From assembly GCA_964410915.1 (NCBI GenBank), contig CAYPIU010000011.1:1-49698 (forward strand): a stretch of DNA of 49,698 nt, read 5' to 3'. Under the pieces are notes generated by a model that searched no databases, was not told where the DNA came from, and worked only from the letters and a program-made list of their open reading frames with translations. This DNA comes from CAZFJG01 sp964410915 (lineage in GTDB: Bacteria; Synergistota; Synergistia; Synergistales; JAFGMB01). A program made the translations under genes and the position numbers. Shown piece by piece: positions 35,278-44,339 of the stretch. The first letter of the stretch is position 1; the number at the start of each line of letters is the position of its first letter.

Positions 35278-37179
35278 TTAAACGTCCAGGTTCCTTACTT
35301 CAAGGGCATGGGACTCTATAAAAGCTCGACGAGGCTCTACTTTGTCGCCCATAAGTATGGTGAAATATTCATCAACGGCCATTGCATCCTCAACTTCGAC
35401 CCTTTTGACGATCCTGTTCTGAGGATCCATTGTAGTTTCCCAGAGCTGAGAAGGATTCATTTCTCCAAGTCCCTTGTATCTCTGAACCGAGGCTTTTTTC
35501 AGACTTTCCTCGCGCATAATATTTCTTAATTCCTTGTCGCTGTAGCAATATTTCACTGATCTGCCTTTCTGTATCCTGTAGAGAGGCGGGTGAGCAAGAT
35601 AGAGATATCCGTTCTCTATGAGCCCTTTCATATAGCGGTAGAAGAAAGTAAGCAGAAGCGTGCTTATATGAGCACCGTCAACGTCTGCGTCAGTCATTAT
35701 TATGATCTTGTGGTACCTGAGTTTTGTGGGGTCAAAATCTTCCCCGATCCCGCATCCGAGAGCCTGAATGATAGTTCGTATTTCCTTGTTGCTCAGGATT
35801 TTGTCAATTCGAGCTTTTTCAACATTGAGTATCTTGCCGCGAAGAGGCAGTATAGCCTGAAAACTCCTGTCACGGCCCTGCTTGGCACTACCGCCGGCGC
35901 TGTCTCCCTCAACGATGTATATCTCGCCTATTTCAGCATTTCTGCTGGAGCAGTCGGCAAGTTTTCCGGGAAGGTTCATACCGGAGAGAGCTGATTTTCT
36001 GACCAGTTCCCTGGCTTTTTTTGCGGCGTTTCTCGCCTGTCTTGCCTGAAGGGCCTTTTCTACAACGGGTTTGACGAGCTGGGGCTGGTCGTCGAGCTGC
36101 TGGAGCATATCCTCATAAATTATTGAGTCCACTATACCCTTGACCTCGCTGTTGCCGAGTTTTGTCTTGGTCTGCCCTTCGAACTGAGGTTCAGGAAGCT
36201 TTATGGAAATTACAGCTGTAAGACCCTCTCTCAGATCTTCTCCTGTAAGGTTGTTATCCTTTTCCCGGAGGAGCTTGTTCCTGCGGGCTATTTCGTTGAT
36301 CGCCCTGGTCAGGGCTGTTCTGAAACCGGAGACATGAGTTCCGCCTTCTATCGTATGTATGAGGTTGGCAAAGGCGAATATCCTTTCATGAAAACCGTCG
36401 TTATACTGTATTCCCACATCCAGGGTTATTCCTTCCTTTTCTCCAGTTATTATCACTGGTTCAGGAAGAAGTGTGTTCTTTTCTTTGTTTACGTAATTTA
36501 CAAATGACCGGACTCCGCCTTCGTACTGGAATTCCATTTTCTTCTCTGTTCTCATGTCTTCGAGGACTATTTTCAGTCCGGGGTTGAGAAAAGCCATCTC
36601 CCGGAATCTTCCACTGAGAAGGTCTGCGGAGAATGTTATCTCCTCAAATATTTCCTCGTCAGGCATGAAATGGATCCTGGTTCCGCTGAGCCCCGTGTCT
36701 ATACCGCCTTCGAGGTCCGTTACGTTTATTCCTTTTTCATATCTCTGGGACCATTCCTTGCCATTCTTGTATATGGTCAGTTCGAGCCAGTCTGACAGGC
36801 CGTTCACGACTGATATGCCAACCCCGTGGAGACCTCCGCTGACCTTGTATATGTCATTGTCAAATTTTCCTCCGGCATGAAGGGTCGTCAGGACCACTTC
36901 TGCTGCAGGTCGCCCGTTGGATGGATGAGGATCGATGGGAATACCTCTTCCATTATCAACCACCGAAACACTTTCATCGGGGTGAATGGTCACATATATT
37001 TCCGAGCAGTAACCTGCCATTGCCTCATCAACGGAATTATCGACTACCTCGTAGACCAGGTGATGAAGCCCTCTCGGGCCAGTATCTCCAATGTACATGC
37101 CGGGTCTTCGGCGTACAGCCTCAAGACCCTCCAGTACCTGTATGTCCTCCGCAGTGTAAAGTCTGGCGGATGCTGTCAT
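35278..37179 (-). CDS. gyrB: DNA gyrase subunit B
   Basis: The 633-residue ATPase subunit of DNA gyrase has YEVVDNSVDEAMAGY (ATP-binding glutamate and asparagine) near residue 45, DNGRGIP near residue 77, the GGLHGVG loop near residue 118, the TOPRIM motif EGDSAGGSAKQGRDR near residue 425 and DADVDGAHI near residue 500. The length and the lack of a long insertion fit the Gram-positive/Thermotoga-like form rather than the longer proteobacterial one. ParE is the alternative, but the overall sequence looks GyrB-like. It directly abuts the small RemB-like gene and precedes the patatin gene; recF, dnaN and gyrA are not in the window. Confidence 0.95.
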   Translation of the reverse strand: MTASARLYTAEDIQVLEGLEAVRRRPGMYIGDTGPRGLHHLVYEVVDNSVDEAMAGYCSEIYVTIHPDESVSVVDNGRGIPIDPHPSNGRPAAEVVLTTLHAGGKFDNDIYKVSGGLHGVGISVVNGLSDWLELTIYKNGKEWSQRYEKGINVTDLEGGIDTGLSGTRIHFMPDEEIFEEITFSADLLSGRFREMAFLNPGLKIVLEDMRTEKKMEFQYEGGVRSFVNYVNKEKNTLLPEPVIITGEKEGITLDVGIQYNDGFHERIFAFANLIHTIEGGTHVSGFRTALTRAINEIARRNKLLREKDNNLTGEDLREGLTAVISIKLPEPQFEGQTKTKLGNSEVKGIVDSIIYEDMLQQLDDQPQLVKPVVEKALQARQARNAAKKARELVRKSALSGMNLPGKLADCSSRNAEIGEIYIVEGDSAGGSAKQGRDRSFQAILPLRGKILNVEKARIDKILSNKEIRTIIQALGCGIGEDFDPTKLRYHKIIIMTDADVDGAHISTLLLTFFYRYMKGLIENGYLYLAHPPLYRIQKGRSVKYCYSDKELRNIMREESLKKASVQRYKGLGEMNPSQLWETTMDPQNRIVKRVEVEDAMAVDEYFTILMGDKVEPRRAFIESHALEVRNLDV

Positions 37180-37389
37180 TTACAGATCTCCTCCCTGTTG
37201 AAGTACCTTAAGATTTCTCCTTGCTTCTGAGCTAAAGGTACGATATCTTTTAGCTAGGGTTCCGGGCTTGAATCCAGTCGCCATAAGAGAGCCATCCCGC
37301 AAAAAGATCGCGGTTTCTTTTTCGTCACGGACGAGTGCTACCACCCGTTCAATTGATACGGTTCCTTCTCCTTCAAGGGGGATGAACAA
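37180..37389 (-). CDS. RemB-like (DUF370) small protein
   Basis: A 69-residue protein beginning MFIPLEGEGTVSIERVVALV, which matches the DUF370/RemA-RemB family of small regulators. In Bacillus a member of this family (YaaB/RemB) is also encoded immediately upstream of gyrB, which supports the call. RemA binds DNA and controls biofilm matrix genes; the role of RemB is poorly known. The start is TTG with GGAGG nine bases upstream, and there is no gap before gyrB. Confidence 0.8.
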   Translation of the reverse strand: MFIPLEGEGTVSIERVVALVRDEKETAIFLRDGSLMATGFKPGTLAKRYRTFSSEARRNLKVLQQGGDL

Positions 37390-37431
37390 GCCCTTGCACC
37401 TCCATAATTTTAGTAATCATACAACCTGAAT

Positions 37432-37440
37432 ATTATACCA
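37432..37440 (-). promoter_or_regulatory. extended -10 promoter for remB-like/gyrB/patatin operon
   Basis: On the minus strand TGG directly precedes TATAAT (37437-37432), an extended -10 element about 42 bases upstream of the TTG start. No good -35 box is visible, as is common with extended -10 promoters. Confidence 0.5.
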
Positions 37441-37520
37441 GATGAAGCCTTACAGTGCTTTGCAGCAACAAATATTCCGGTATACAGGAAAAAGTCTTTA
37501 TACTTAAGGGGAGAGATATA

Positions 37521-38417
37521 ATGGAAAAATTTTTATCGGCTTTATCGAGGATCTTAAAAAATATGTACATAATTGTCAAAGAAGAGTGGAATGTATTCCT
37601 GAGTGTAAGTTTCGGTACATTTCTCATAGCTGCAGCTGTAATTATGTTCGTAATACCAAACAGGTTCCCGGACATAGGAGTTACGGGTCTTGCAGTTCTT
37701 TCCAGCTATATCTGGGGAATATCCCCTGTGTGGGTGATAGTTATAACAAATGCTTTGCTCCTGGCATGGGGCTGGAAAGTCCTTTCCAGGAGGTTTGTTA
37801 TCTGGTCTCTTTTTACGGTGGTACTTTTTACAGTGCTGCTTGGTATTCTCGAGACCATGCCTGTACCCGATATTGATGATCGCTTTATGGCAGCAGTGAT
37901 AGCAGGTGTTCTTAAAGGGCTGGGGGCCGGACTTATATACAGTCATGGTGTGTCAACGGGAGGTACCGATATACCGGGAATGGTCCTGAGGAAAAGAAGA
38001 GGGGTAGAGATGGGGACTTTCAATATATACATCAATTTTGTGATCCTCTGTTTTTCCTTCTTTGTCGTTGGACTGGAATCTGCCATATACGGTCTTGTCA
38101 GTGTCTATGTTTTTGGAATAGTTGCAGACAATACCCAGCGTTCTTTCGATCGTAGAAAACAGGTAATGATAATTACCAATTATCCAATGGAAGTTTCAAA
38201 ATTTCTGATCTATAAACTCAACAGGGGTGTTACGGAGATAGAGGGGAGAGGCGGATACAGCCGCCAGAAAAGACCGATACTCATAGCACTTCTTGGACCT
38301 ATGCAGACGGCAAGCCTCAAAAACTATCTTTCAGAGATCGATCCGTCTGCGTTCATGTCCGTAAGTGATGCTTCAGAGGTCCTTGGAAACGGCTTCAAGA
38401 CATGGAAGTCCCTCTGA
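37521..38417 (+). CDS. YitT family membrane protein (DUF161-DUF2179)
   Basis: About 298 residues from an ATG with GGGGAGAG upstream. The first 200 residues hold five or six membrane helices with GVSTGGTDI near residue 150, typical of the YitT/DUF161 membrane domain. The last 80 residues (VMIITNYPMEVSKFLI, GVTEIEGRGGYS) are the soluble DUF2179 domain, which resembles small ligand-binding ACT-like folds. The function of the family is not established; transport of a small molecule is a plausible guess. Confidence 0.88.
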   Translation: MEKFLSALSRILKNMYIIVKEEWNVFLSVSFGTFLIAAAVIMFVIPNRFPDIGVTGLAVLSSYIWGISPVWVIVITNALLLAWGWKVLSRRFVIWSLFTVVLFTVLLGILETMPVPDIDDRFMAAVIAGVLKGLGAGLIYSHGVSTGGTDIPGMVLRKRRGVEMGTFNIYINFVILCFSFFVVGLESAIYGLVSVYVFGIVADNTQRSFDRRKQVMIITNYPMEVSKFLIYKLNRGVTEIEGRGGYSRQKRPILIALLGPMQTASLKNYLSEIDPSAFMSVSDASEVLGNGFKTWKSL

Positions 38418-38430
38418 TCAGACTTTCTTC

Positions 38431-39594
38431 TTATCTTTTACCGCTGTAGATATCTTTCAGGAATTCAAGATAATCCCCGGCCTCAAGCGGTCTCGGATTA
38501 TCCCTGTTGCTTCCGTTAAGTGCGGATTTGGCTGCTATTTCCTCAAGGTCCTTTTCTTTTACTCCAAGTTCGCTGAAAGCAGGAAGTTCAACATTCCGTG
38601 CAAGCTTTGCGACTTCCTCCACTGCGATCGAGCATCCCTCTTCTTCGGTGGAGAAGCTGAAACCCATTGCTTTTGCTACCCGGGCATATTTCTCCAGGCA
38701 GTGATCCATGTTGTACTTCATCATGGGGGCAAGAACTACGGCATTGCAGACACCGTGGGGTAGATCGTATTTTCCTCCGAGAGCTTCGGCTATGCAGTGT
38801 ACCGCCGCTACATCCGAGTGACTGAAACACATACCGGCCAGTATGCTTCCAAGAAGCATGCCGGATCTTGCTTCAATGTCGTTTCCATCATCATAAGCTC
38901 TCCTGAGGTATTTTGATATCAGTTCTATGGCGTACAGCCCGAGAGCATCTCCGACAGGTTCAGCATTTTTAGCGGTATAACCTTCAACAGCATGCGTCAA
39001 TGCGTCCATGCCTGTAGCTGCTGTAAGGGAACGCGGCATAGTCATTGTCATCCGGGGGTCAGCAAGGGCAACTGCGGGGCCTATGGCCGGGCTTTTAACG
39101 GTGAATTTAAAGTTCTGGACAGTGTCTGTTATTACAGAACCAAAAGTCACTTCGCTTCCCGTACCAGCGGTCGTAGGTATTGCGATCAACGGAAGGACGT
39201 TCCTTTTTATAAGAGAGCTGTCCTCATAATCGCGAATATTACCACCGTGGGTCACCAGCAGGGATATTCCCTTTGCGCAGTCTATGGGGCTTCCTCCACC
39301 CACGGCAACAATGCAGTCAGCATCCATCTCCAGTGCTGCATTTGCGCCTGAAGTTACATTATGGTCCTTGGGGTTTGGCTCCACACCGCTGAATATTCCA
39401 AGTGCAAGTCCTTTTTCCGCTATTATGTTCTTTACCCTGTCCAGCAACCCGGCTTTCAGGATACCTTCATCAGTTACTATAAGTACTCTGGTTGCAGAGA
39501 GTTCATCAAGGTAAAGGCCCAGTTTTTCAACTGCCCCTTCCCCGTACTCTATACGGGTGGGCAGCTCAAAACTGAAGGGTTTCATTATCTGCAT
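38431..39594 (-). CDS. iron-containing alcohol dehydrogenase
   Basis: A 387-residue group III alcohol dehydrogenase. The nucleotide-binding part shows GGGSPIDCAKG near residue 98 and TTAGTGSEVT near residue 140. The metal-binding part has MDALTHAVEGY (Asp and His ligands) near residue 197 and two more histidines in FSHSDVAAVHCIAEALGG and LPHGVCNAVVL. It should interconvert an alcohol and an aldehyde or ketone with NAD(P)H. It is the last gene of a run with a cysteine hydrolase and a thioesterase, 44 bases downstream of the hydrolase gene. Confidence 0.93.
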   Translation of the reverse strand: MQIMKPFSFELPTRIEYGEGAVEKLGLYLDELSATRVLIVTDEGILKAGLLDRVKNIIAEKGLALGIFSGVEPNPKDHNVTSGANAALEMDADCIVAVGGGSPIDCAKGISLLVTHGGNIRDYEDSSLIKRNVLPLIAIPTTAGTGSEVTFGSVITDTVQNFKFTVKSPAIGPAVALADPRMTMTMPRSLTAATGMDALTHAVEGYTAKNAEPVGDALGLYAIELISKYLRRAYDDGNDIEARSGMLLGSILAGMCFSHSDVAAVHCIAEALGGKYDLPHGVCNAVVLAPMMKYNMDHCLEKYARVAKAMGFSFSTEEEGCSIAVEEVAKLARNVELPAFSELGVKEKDLEEIAAKSALNGSNRDNPRPLEAGDYLEFLKDIYSGKR

Positions 39595-39638
39595 CAGGTC
39601 TATCTCCTCTCGTTCTAATATGTCTGATATCTCTGTGT

Positions 39639-40274
39639 TCAGAATAACTCTTTTTCAAGATCATATGCCGATATCCAGTTGATGCCGATCGCTTCAAGTT
39701 CATTTATCCCTCTTTCGTAGAGGTTAGAGATCCCGTCAAGGACTGCTGTAATTCTAAAGTCCCTTTCACTTGCCTCATAAATGGAGCACCTCGGACAGTT
39801 CGGAAAATTAAATCCTGTAAAAACAAGGGTGTTGATCCCTCTGTTTTTTAAGAAAGATTCAAGAGGTGTCTTGAAGAATGCTCCAAAACGGGGTTTATAA
39901 ATAATATATTCGTTTTTATGCGGTTCCTGAATGTTTCCCTCTATCAAACTGTCACACTGAAGCCTTGTCCGGCTGTCCTTAAGCAGCTCTGGAAGGATCT
40001 GTACACCATCACTTCCCGGCGAAACTATCCTTTGACCTTCCTCGACAGTTTTTCTTCGGCATATATCCACGTTGCTGCCATTTTCAAGGTATATCCTGAC
40101 AATATGGATTATCGGTTTTCCTGCAGAAATAAATGTTTGTGCAAGTTTCGAGACCTTTGCTGCTACGATCTTCCTGCTTTCAAGGTCAGGCCGTCCCTCC
40201 TGGCAGAAATCTCTCTGCATATCTATTGTTAAAAGGGCAGATCTTTCATAGTCCGGATATGTGTAACTGCTCAC
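39639..40274 (-). CDS. isochorismatase-like cysteine hydrolase
   Basis: The 211-residue protein has the catalytic triad of the isochorismatase/nicotinamidase family: D18 in LLTIDMQRDF, a lysine in YIIYKPRFGAFF near residue 132 and a nucleophilic cysteine in FTGFNFPNCPRCS near residue 158. Members hydrolyse amides, carbamates or vinyl ethers (for example nicotinamide, N-carbamoyl compounds or biuret), and the exact substrate cannot be read from sequence. A second cysteine three residues after the nucleophile is notable. The gene overlaps the thioesterase gene by four bases, so the two are likely coupled. Confidence 0.87.
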   Translation of the reverse strand: MSSYTYPDYERSALLTIDMQRDFCQEGRPDLESRKIVAAKVSKLAQTFISAGKPIIHIVRIYLENGSNVDICRRKTVEEGQRIVSPGSDGVQILPELLKDSRTRLQCDSLIEGNIQEPHKNEYIIYKPRFGAFFKTPLESFLKNRGINTLVFTGFNFPNCPRCSIYEASERDFRITAVLDGISNLYERGINELEAIGINWISAYDLEKELF

Positions 40275-40693
40275 AGGGTATCGCCTTTTTTCCCAGCTCT
40301 TTCAGAGGCTTTGTCCATAAGAGCAATGCGGCTTACAACAACTCGTTCAAAGGTTCCCTCCAGTATCTTTCCCAGATTGTCCCTTGCTGAAAGGTCAAAG
40401 TAAAGCCTGTTGCCCGAAATATTTCTGAGTCTTGCACTGAAGGTTACGCTTGTTCCAAGAAGAGTCGGGGCCAGATGTGTAATATCTATGTTGAAACCAA
40501 CAGTTATGAACCCCTCCGGAAGTTTCCTGTCCGCGATCTCGGTACATGCGCCCACAAATATATCTACACAGGCTGAGGTGGAGAGAAGCTGATTCAGGTA
40601 TACCGACTGATTACCGACAGTATCTTCTACATCAACTGTTTTGTTGATCTCGTATGATTCTCCTGTATTCAGATAGTCCCTGAGCTCGAACAT
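40271..40693 (-). CDS. hotdog-fold thioesterase (fluoroacetyl-CoA thioesterase-like)
   Basis: A 140-residue single hotdog domain. The TVGFNIDITHLAPTLLGTSV segment, with H73, matches the FlK-like thioesterase family, as does the preceding LSTSACVDIFVGAC helix. FlK of Streptomyces cleaves fluoroacetyl-CoA, but most homologues probably hydrolyse other acyl-CoAs. It is the first gene of the thioesterase-hydrolase-alcohol dehydrogenase run and lies 52 bases downstream of addA, with AGGTGC upstream of the ATG. Confidence 0.82.
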   Translation of the reverse strand: MFELRDYLNTGESYEINKTVDVEDTVGNQSVYLNQLLSTSACVDIFVGACTEIADRKLPEGFITVGFNIDITHLAPTLLGTSVTFSARLRNISGNRLYFDLSARDNLGKILEGTFERVVVSRIALMDKASERAGKKGDTL

Positions 40694-40745
40694 CTTGAAA
40701 GCACCTCCATATTCTGACTGTTTTCTGTTTTCCTTCTACACAAGT

Positions 40746-43700
40746 TTACCATTCACTGCATGGATTTGTGCAGCTTTTCCGAAAAGGGCAACGGTCGCAT
40801 TTATCCCTGGCTGGAGGAAGGTTGCCCAGTGCAGCCTCATATGCCATGTCCAGAATTAATTTTTCCGTGTTTTCTATCGTTCTATTATCCGAAGGTATGG
40901 TCTCTGATTCGATCCCTTCCCTTAAATGATACAACCTTATATCCTGTTTCAAAGATGCGTCACGTTTTTTCAATGCGAGCCCGTAGAACCTCATTTGTTC
41001 CTCATAAAGTATCTCCGGTGTGTTCTTTACAGCTGTTATTTTATAGTCCCTGACATGAATTATATTATTCTTGACCCACATTACATCCACAGAACCGACC
41101 AGTCGAGTCCCATTTCCTATCCCAACACTGAAGGGAAATTCCCTGTGGAGTTCCTTTGAATCAGACAGCCGGGCAAGTTCTATACCCAGAGGTGTTCCGC
41201 ACAGGCGAAGAAGCCAGTCCCGAAGGTCATTCCGTGCATATGGTTTTTCCCAAACAGGATGAAGAGCAAATGGCAGGTCCTTTTTTCTCTCCAGAAGTCC
41301 TTCCCTGTCAACGGGAATAAGCTGATCGACAGTGTCTGTTCTGAAATCCCATTTTTGAAGCATCCAGTGGGCAAGGGTCCCCATATCGCTTCCGCCAGAT
41401 CTTTCCTCTCCCGGGAGCTCCCAGTCAAGATCCATACCCTGCATAAATTTCATCCTGTAAGCGTAGGGGCAGAACCTGTAAAGTGCAAAGGATGTTGCAC
41501 TTACTTTCTCAAGTCTTACATTGCTGTTATTCGGCAGTTCTATAATGCGGTTTCTATAAGGATCTGAAGATATACTAGTCAAAATTTCTGCTTTCGATCT
41601 TTTCTCTTCCTCATCATAAAAGGGGAGTTTATCTATTCCGCCTGATCTTTCAGAGAGGAGAGAAAGCCAGGAACCTTTGTCCACAGAAAGGCCATCCTTA
41701 TTTCTTTTTACAGTACCGCAAAGGAGCAGAGAATCACGAGCCCTTGTACATGCCACGTAAAAAAGCCTCTGCCATTCTTCGGATATCTTCTTTTTCTCCA
41801 TATATCTGAAAACCTCTGAACTCAGAGGTATATCAGCCCTTTCCCCATCGTTTATTTGAGGAATACCACTCAGTGCCGTCCCCATATGGGGGGATGGCTG
41901 CAGACTTGTCCCTTTCCCCCCGCTGGTGGGTGACTGTTCGATACCGAAAAGTGCCAGAACTGGAAATTCAAGCCCCTTTGCCGCGTGAACTGTCATTACC
42001 CTGATCACATCTTCATCTTCTCCTGTTACAGGTGCCTCTTCGAGGCGTATACCTCTTCCGGCAGATTTTGTCAGGTATTCCACACAACCTTCAAGATCCC
42101 TGCCTCTGCAGGTCTCGTATTCCCTTACAATGTCTATTGCCTTTCTAATGTTGGCTGCGGCACGCTTTCGAAGCCATGGAGGATATTTTGCCAATATCTG
42201 TCCATCAGAAATGATCTCCTCAATAACCTTTGAAGGGCCTTCAAATACAGCTTTTCTGGAGAGGGAAGTTAACCTTGCTTCAAACCCAGGTTGATACTTT
42301 CCTGCCTGGAAGAGCATTTTTTCAGCCGGGCATCTTTCTGGAAGGGTAGTCTCAAGAATCTCTTTCACTTCCTCCAGAGTCATTCCCGATAAAGGAGAAG
42401 ATAGAAAGTGTGCGAGAGCTGTGCTGTTGGTTTTGTCCTGGAGAAATTCGAGTAACGCGACAATATCAAGAGTTTCGCTCCTGGAATAATATCCGGTACT
42501 GCTTACGAAATATATCGGCAGGGAAAACTCGTCGACCAGTACTTTTTCCAGACATGGATAATGGGTCCTTGAGGGGACCAGTATGGCGATATCTTTCCAG
42601 GAGAGTTCTCTCTGTGAGCAGATCTCTTTGTCCCATACTGTTTTCCCGGTATTTATCATTTCCATGAGTTCAGTTCCTAATCGTCTTGCCAGATCTTCAC
42701 GAAGGGTTTCGATCTTTTCGCACTCCCCGTCCTCATAAGAAGATCCTGATCTCAGCAGAATTGAAAATGCCGGGAGGTCAGTTTTCTGTCTTTTCTCATG
42801 CCAGTCAAGCGACAGGGGGGGGACGAGAGGTTCATACGGATGTCTAAGCTGGTCTCCTAATCCTTCCTTCCATGTGAAAGCAAAGATGTCATTGACAGAC
42901 CGCAGGACTTGATCACTACTTCTGAAACTTGTGTCCAGATTTATATATCTGCCGTTGTGCCAGTTTTGGGCACTTTTTATGTATTGAAGAAAAAGTTGAG
43001 GTTCAGCCTGCCGAAAACCATATATAGACTGCTTCAGGTCTCCCACCAAAAAAAGCCTCTGTGTTTCAGGATCCCATATCTGGCGTACAAACTCATCCTG
43101 AATTTCATTAGTATCCTGAAATTCATCGAGAAGGATCTCGCAGAATCGTTCAGAATAACTGTTATTCTCCCTGACTGCCTCATGGGCAAGTGCCATCATG
43201 TCATCAAATGAGATCAGTCCGCGTCGTGCCTTTTCTTCCTGCCAGATCTTCCAGCATACTGAAGTTAATTTCAGCAGCATCTTCCTGTAAAATATCTCCT
43301 CGCTGCTGCATCCCTTTTGGATAAAGTCGAACAAAGAGAAGTTTTTCATTATTTCTGCCCGATATTTTGAGACATCTTCCTCGAGAAGATCATTGATCCT
43401 TGTCTTGAGTTCACCGCGTGCACCTTTGAGTGTCATGGCCAGATCTTTAATGAAGTTGATGAGGTTTCCGCCTGATGGCACATCCTGTCCCCAGGTTTTA
43501 ATAAATTTGTCGATATTTTTTGCAAGTGACGTTTTCTCTTTGCCGGTTTTATCGAGGCTGACGAATATACCGTTGGTTCCGAGCCAGAGCTCGAACTGTT
43601 TTTTAAGATCTGGCTCAAGTATCCTGGCCAGGTCTTTCCCAAGGTCTTCGTCGTGTCTTTCAATGTTCTCTCCCCAGTCGTAAAGTTTTTCAGGAGAAAG

Positions 43701-44339
43701 TCCGAGAGGGGAAAAACGTGAAACACTTCCGGCAGCCAGATCTGCTATACTTTGTGCTCCATAAAAATTAAGGATTTCCTCCATCGCAGGTTCTGAAAAC
43801 AGTTTCCTTACGCTATCTTTCCATTCGTCGCTTATCCTTCGTGTGAACCAGTCGGTCCGAAGAATATCAAGGTTTTCTTCGACATCTCTCCAGAAAGATC
43901 CTTCATCAGGAGGAGACACTGGTCTTGCCTCCGGATCAATGGGAATGTCCAGTGAACTTTCCCGAATAACCCTCATGGCGAAGGAGTGTATGGTTGATAT
44001 ATAGGCTTCATCAAGCTGTTCCCGTGCATTTGAAAAAGTACTCCTGCGCGAAGGGAAGCTTTTTTCGAGCATTTCCAGAATACTGGATATCCTTTCCTTC
44101 ATTTCTCGTGCTGCTTTTTCCGTAAAAGTAAGTGTCAGGATCTGTTTCACGGATGCTCTCCCTGTTGCTACAGCCCAGATAAATCTCCAGGCAAGGGTCC
44201 AGGTTTTACCAGTTCCTGCTCCTGCACTTACGACTACAAGAGGTTCAGTAGCAGTTATTGCTTCCTTCTGGCCAGGGAGTGTCATTTCTTCAAGGTGTTT
44301 TTCAAGAGATAGAACATTCTTTTGTGTTTTAATCGACAT
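40746..44339 (-). CDS. addA: AddA, helicase-nuclease subunit A
   Basis: About 1197 residues. The UvrD-type motor has Walker A VSAGAGTGKTWTLAW near residue 40, motif II LLDEFQDTNEIQDEF, motif III VGDLKQSIYGFRQAEP, motif V VMTVHAAKGLEFPVLAL and motif VI LFYVACTRARDSLLL. The C-terminal RecB-like nuclease has GSVDVMW and VRDYKITA. It also has four cysteines in the iron-sulfur pattern (one in YRFCPYAY, three in CDRCPFRKSC), which the Bacillus AddA lacks. I start at ATG 44339 rather than the upstream ATG 44357 because GAGG is correctly spaced for it. It overlaps addB by 11 bases. With AddB it resects double-strand breaks for recombination. Confidence 0.93.
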   Translation of the reverse strand: MSIKTQKNVLSLEKHLEEMTLPGQKEAITATEPLVVVSAGAGTGKTWTLAWRFIWAVATGRASVKQILTLTFTEKAAREMKERISSILEMLEKSFPSRRSTFSNAREQLDEAYISTIHSFAMRVIRESSLDIPIDPEARPVSPPDEGSFWRDVEENLDILRTDWFTRRISDEWKDSVRKLFSEPAMEEILNFYGAQSIADLAAGSVSRFSPLGLSPEKLYDWGENIERHDEDLGKDLARILEPDLKKQFELWLGTNGIFVSLDKTGKEKTSLAKNIDKFIKTWGQDVPSGGNLINFIKDLAMTLKGARGELKTRINDLLEEDVSKYRAEIMKNFSLFDFIQKGCSSEEIFYRKMLLKLTSVCWKIWQEEKARRGLISFDDMMALAHEAVRENNSYSERFCEILLDEFQDTNEIQDEFVRQIWDPETQRLFLVGDLKQSIYGFRQAEPQLFLQYIKSAQNWHNGRYINLDTSFRSSDQVLRSVNDIFAFTWKEGLGDQLRHPYEPLVPPLSLDWHEKRQKTDLPAFSILLRSGSSYEDGECEKIETLREDLARRLGTELMEMINTGKTVWDKEICSQRELSWKDIAILVPSRTHYPCLEKVLVDEFSLPIYFVSSTGYYSRSETLDIVALLEFLQDKTNSTALAHFLSSPLSGMTLEEVKEILETTLPERCPAEKMLFQAGKYQPGFEARLTSLSRKAVFEGPSKVIEEIISDGQILAKYPPWLRKRAAANIRKAIDIVREYETCRGRDLEGCVEYLTKSAGRGIRLEEAPVTGEDEDVIRVMTVHAAKGLEFPVLALFGIEQSPTSGGKGTSLQPSPHMGTALSGIPQINDGERADIPLSSEVFRYMEKKKISEEWQRLFYVACTRARDSLLLCGTVKRNKDGLSVDKGSWLSLLSERSGGIDKLPFYDEEEKRSKAEILTSISSDPYRNRIIELPNNSNVRLEKVSATSFALYRFCPYAYRMKFMQGMDLDWELPGEERSGGSDMGTLAHWMLQKWDFRTDTVDQLIPVDREGLLERKKDLPFALHPVWEKPYARNDLRDWLLRLCGTPLGIELARLSDSKELHREFPFSVGIGNGTRLVGSVDVMWVKNNIIHVRDYKITAVKNTPEILYEEQMRFYGLALKKRDASLKQDIRLYHLREGIESETIPSDNRTIENTEKLILDMAYEAALGNLPPARDKCDRCPFRKSCTNPCSEW

